Assembly (NCBI GenBank): GCA_019843655.1 | Contig: JACDQD010000001.1 | Coordinates: forward strand, 42,166,230-42,230,229 | Source of the DNA: Lethocerus indicus | Taxonomy: Eukaryota; Arthropoda; Insecta; Hemiptera; Belostomatidae | Direction of reading: 5' to 3' | DNA length: 64,000 bases | Translations under genes and position numbers: made by a program | Notes under the pieces: generated by a model | Seen by the model: the letters and a program-made list of their open reading frames with translations, nothing else | Database searches by the model: none | What the model was told of the DNA's origin: nothing | In this document: positions 60,430-64,000 of the stretch, piece after piece | Position numbering within the stretch: position 1 is the stretch's first letter | How the letters are laid out: each line of letters starts with the position of its first letter

Positions 60430-63400
60430 TCCTCCGCCCGGCCTCCTACCCGCCGTGCCTTGAACCTCCACTCGACCCCCATGGCCCGTCGACAGCTCAT
60501 CCTCCGCCCGGCCTCCTACCGCCGTGCCGCCCGAGACCTCCCTCCCGACCCCCGCTTGGCCAAAATCGACAACTCATCCTCCGCCCGGCCTCCTACCCGC
60601 CGTGCCGCCAGAACCTCCTCCACGACCCCGCCTGGCCGTCGACAGCTCCATCCCTCCGCCCGGCCTCCTGCCGCCGTGCCGCTCTGAACCCACTCCCTCA
60701 CGACCCCGCTGGCCCGTCGACGAGCTCATCCTCCGCCCGGCCTCCTACCCGCCGTGCCGCCGAACCATCCCCTCCGACCCCCCTTCAGCCCGTCGACAAC
60801 TCACATCCCCTCCGCCGGCCACCCTACCCGCCGTGCCGCTCTGTGGACCTCCCTCCGACCCCGCTGGCCCGTCCCGACCAGCTCCATCCTCCGCCCGGCC
60901 CTCCTACCCGCCGTGCCGCCCGGAACCTCCCTCCGACCCCACCCTGGCCCGTCCGACAGCTCCATCCTCCGCCCGGCCTCCACCCGCCGTGCCTGAACCT
61001 CCCTCCGACCCCTTCAGCCGTCGACGCTCCGTCCACTCCGCCCGGCCTCCTGCCGCCATTGCCGCCAGAACCTCCTCCCGACCCCCATGGCCCGTCGACA
61101 ACTCACATCCCATCCGCCCGGCCTCCTACCCGCCTTCGTGCCGCCAGACCTCCTCGACCCCCTTGCAGCCCGTCGACAGCTCCGTCCTCCGCCCGGCCTC
61201 CTGCCGCCGTGCCGCCGGAACCGCCTCCCTCCCGGGCCCTTCAGGCCCAGATCGTTGGCCTCACCACTCCTCCGCCCACGGCCTCCTGCCATAGGCACTT
61301 GCCAGACCTCCTCCACGACCCCCGCTGGCCCGTCGACAGCTCCATCCTCCACGCCCCGGCCTCCTACCCGCCGTGCCACTTGAGACCTCCCTCCCGGCCC
61401 CGCTAATGAGTCGACGGCTCATCCTATCCGCCGGCCTCCCACCGCCGTGCCGCTCTGAACCTCCCTCACGACCCCCATGGCCGTCGACAGCTCATCCTCC
61501 GCCCGGCCTCCTACCCGCCGTGCCCTTGAACCTCCTCCGACCCCATGGCCGTCGACCGACACATCCTCCGCCGGCCTCCTACCCGCCGTGCCGCCTGAAC
61601 CTCCTCCGACCCCCGCTGGCCCGTCGACAGCTCATCCTCCATGGCCTCACCGCCCGCCAACACGCCCGGAACCTCCACCTCGACCCCGCTGGCCGTCGAC
61701 CAGCCTCCGTCCTCCGCCCGATCCCTGCCGCCGTGCCGCCGAGACCTCCCTCCACGACCCCCATGGCCGTCGACAGCTCATCGTCCTCCGCCCGACCTCC
61801 TACCCCACTGCCGTGCATGGAACCTCCCTCCCGACCCCCAGCAATGCGTCGACAGCTCCCGCATCCTCCTTTGGCCTCCTGCCGCCATTGCCACTTGAAC
61901 CTCCTCACGACCCCATGGCCCCGTCGACAACTCCATCCTCCGCTTGGCCTCCTACCCGCCGTGCACCTCCTCCCGACCCCCACTTAACGTCGACAACTCA
62001 CATCCTCCATGCCACTCCTACCACTTGACACTTGAACCTCCCTCCACGACCCCCACTTCAATCGACAGCTCACATCCTCCACTTGGCCTCCCTACCCGCC
62101 GTGCCTTGGAACCTCCACTCCACGACCCCCTTGGCCGTCGACAACTCATCCTCCACTTGGCCTCCTACCATAGAGTACCCACTTGAACCTCCCTCACGAC
62201 CCCATGGCCGTCGACAACTCACATCCCTCCAACCCGGCCTTCCTACCCATAGGTACCTTCCAGAACCTCCTCCACGACCCCCATGGCTGCGTCGTCAACT
62301 CCATCACTCCACTTGGCCTCCTACCACCCGCCGTGCCACCCTGAACCTCCTGGGCCCATGGCCGTCGACGCTCCATCCTCCGCCCGGCCTCCTACCGCCG
62401 TGCCGCCCTGAACCTCCCTCCACGACCCCTTCGCCCGTCCACAGCTCACCTCCTCCGCCCGGCTCCTACCCGCCATTTCCTTGGTTTCCCTCCGACCCCT
62501 TGGCCGTCGACAACTCCATCCTCCGCCCTCCTCCATTTACTTGAACCTCCCTCCGGCCGCCCGTTGTCGACCTCCCTCCATGACCTCCTACCGCCATGCC
62601 GCGCTGACCTCCTCCCGACCCCCCGTCGACAACTCACATCCTCCTCCTGGCCTCCTACCCGCCGTTGCCGCTCTGAACCTCCCTCCGACGACCCCCATGG
62701 CCCGTCCAGACAGTTCCCTCCCTCCATCCTCCACTTGACCTCCCTACCCTTGTGCCACTTGACCTCCCTCCGACGACCCCCATGGCCCGTCCAGACAGTT
62801 CCCTCCCTCCATCCTCCACTTGACCTCCCTACCCTTGTGCCACTTGACCTCCCTCCCGACCCCCATGGCCCGTCGACAGCTCACATCCTCCACTTGGCCT
62901 CCTGCCCTTTGCCGCCCTTGAGACCTCCCTCCCGACCCCCGCTGGCCCGTCGACAGCTCATCCTCCTCCGGCCTCCTACCCACCGCCGTGCCCTGAACCT
63001 CCCTAGCCAATCGTCGACAACTCACATCCTCCGCCCGGCCTCCTACCCGCCGTGCCGCCCGGAACCTCCCTCCCGACCCCCGCTAGCCCGTCGACAACTC
63101 ACATCCTCCGCCCGGCCTCCTACCCGCCGTGCCGCCCGGAACCTCCCTCCCGACCCCCGCTAGCCCGTCGACAACTCACATCCTCCGCCCGGCCTCCTAC
63201 CCGCCGTGCCGCCCGGAACCTCCCTCCCGACCCCCTAGCCGTCGACGTCCAACTCACATCCTCCGCCCGGCCTCCTGCCCCGCCGTGCCGCCCCTGAACC
63301 TCCCTCACCCCCTAGCTTGGCCGTCGACAACTCATCCTCCCCGGCCTCCTACCGCCGTGCCGCCTGAACCTCCCTCACGACCCCCCTGCCGCCCTCGACA

Positions 63401-64000
63401 AGCTCCACATCCTCCTTCCGGCCTCCTACCCGCCGTGCCGCCCGGAACCTCCCTCCCGACCCCCGCTAGCCCGTCGACAACTCACATCCTCCTCCGGCCT
63501 CCTACCCGCCGTGCCGCCCGGAACCTCCCTCCCGACCCCCGCTAGCCCGTCGACAACTCACATCCTCCCTCCGGCCTCCTACCCGCCGTGCCGCCCGGAC
63601 CTCCTCCCGACCCCCCCTAGCCCGTCGACAACTCACATCCTCCCCCGGCCTCCTACCCGCCGTGCCGCCCGGAACCTCCTCCCGACCCCCGCTAGCCCGT
63701 CGACAACTCACATCCTCCCTCCGGCCTCCTACCCGCCGTGCCGCCCGGAACCTCCCTCCCGACCCCCGCTAGCCCGTCGACAACTCACATCCTCCCTCCG
63801 GCCTCCTACCCGCCGTGCCGCCCCGAACCTCCCTCACGACCCCCGCTAGCCCGTCGACAACTCACATCCTCCCTCCGGCCTCCTACCCGCCGTGCCGCCC
63901 GGAACCTCCCTCACGACCCCCGCTAGCCCGTCGACAACTCACATCCTCCCTCCGGCCTCCTACCCGCCGTGCCTCCCGGAACCTCCCTCACGACCCCCGC
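60430..64000 (+). repeat. G+C-rich 77-bp minisatellite, about 46 units
   Basis: Clear 77-base period towards the right end (GGAACCTCCCTCCCG at 63061, 63138, 63215). Units carry CCGCCCGGCCTCC, TACCCGCCGTGCC and GTCGAC. Left units are more variable, with many 1-2 base indels. Long overlapping frames on both strands arise because the repeat is stop-poor. Continues past the window end. Confidence 0.92.

Noticed and set aside
60430..63926. Many Pro/Arg/Ser-rich frames, up to 359 codons
   Set aside because: They arise from a stop-poor G+C-rich 77-bp minisatellite, change frame with each indel, and the longest includes gap Ns.

Overview
The window is non-coding-rich nuclear DNA of an animal, most likely an arthropod and probably an insect. 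It is A+T-rich with long (TA)n microsatellites, has one intron-bearing gene with GT-AG boundaries, and carries mariner, hAT, Jockey-type non-LTR and Penelope-like (PLE) debris, satellite arrays and a 100-N scaffold gap. There are no operons, Shine-Dalgarno-led genes or phage-like blocks. The species cannot be named from the sequence alone.

The only intact host gene I can support is on the minus strand at 21555-26516. It is a ten-exon SLC22-type (organic cation/carnitine transporter-like) major facilitator gene. All ten exons join in frame through GT-AG introns and give about 590 residues. Intron 1 holds a 5'-truncated Jockey 3' end, and intron 7 holds two relic PLE pieces.

Layout. 1-14.4 kb: intergenic, with a PLE relic, a 14-bp tandem array and a diverged dispersed repeat. 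14.5-16.0 kb: a 70-bp tandem array, an internally deleted mariner and a PLE 3' fragment. 16.4-20.7 kb: a ~1.1-kb diverged repeat in two main copies. 21.5-26.5 kb: the transporter. 26.9-27.9 kb: a repeat module with a 129-bp tandem array. 28.4-30.6 kb: Jockey-type fragments, one with an 11-bp target-site duplication. 32-37.6 kb: hAT relics, a MITE-like element and PLE long-terminal blocks, one with a complete hammerhead-ribozyme fold. 37.6-46.1 kb: mostly featureless intergenic DNA. 46.1-51.3 kb: a ~1.06-kb almost identical inverted repeat around a Jockey fragment that is itself split by a composite inverted PLE insertion. 52.0-60.3 kb: three satellite families. 60.33-60.43 kb: gap. 60.43-64.0 kb: a G+C-rich 77-bp minisatellite.

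The most interesting system is the PLE family. Its terminal block encodes a hammerhead ribozyme. One near-palindromic pair has both arms starting at the predicted ribozyme cleavage site. One copy keeps a GIY-YIG endonuclease C-terminus inside a 13-bp target-site duplication. Copies across the window show stepwise decay of the ribozyme core.
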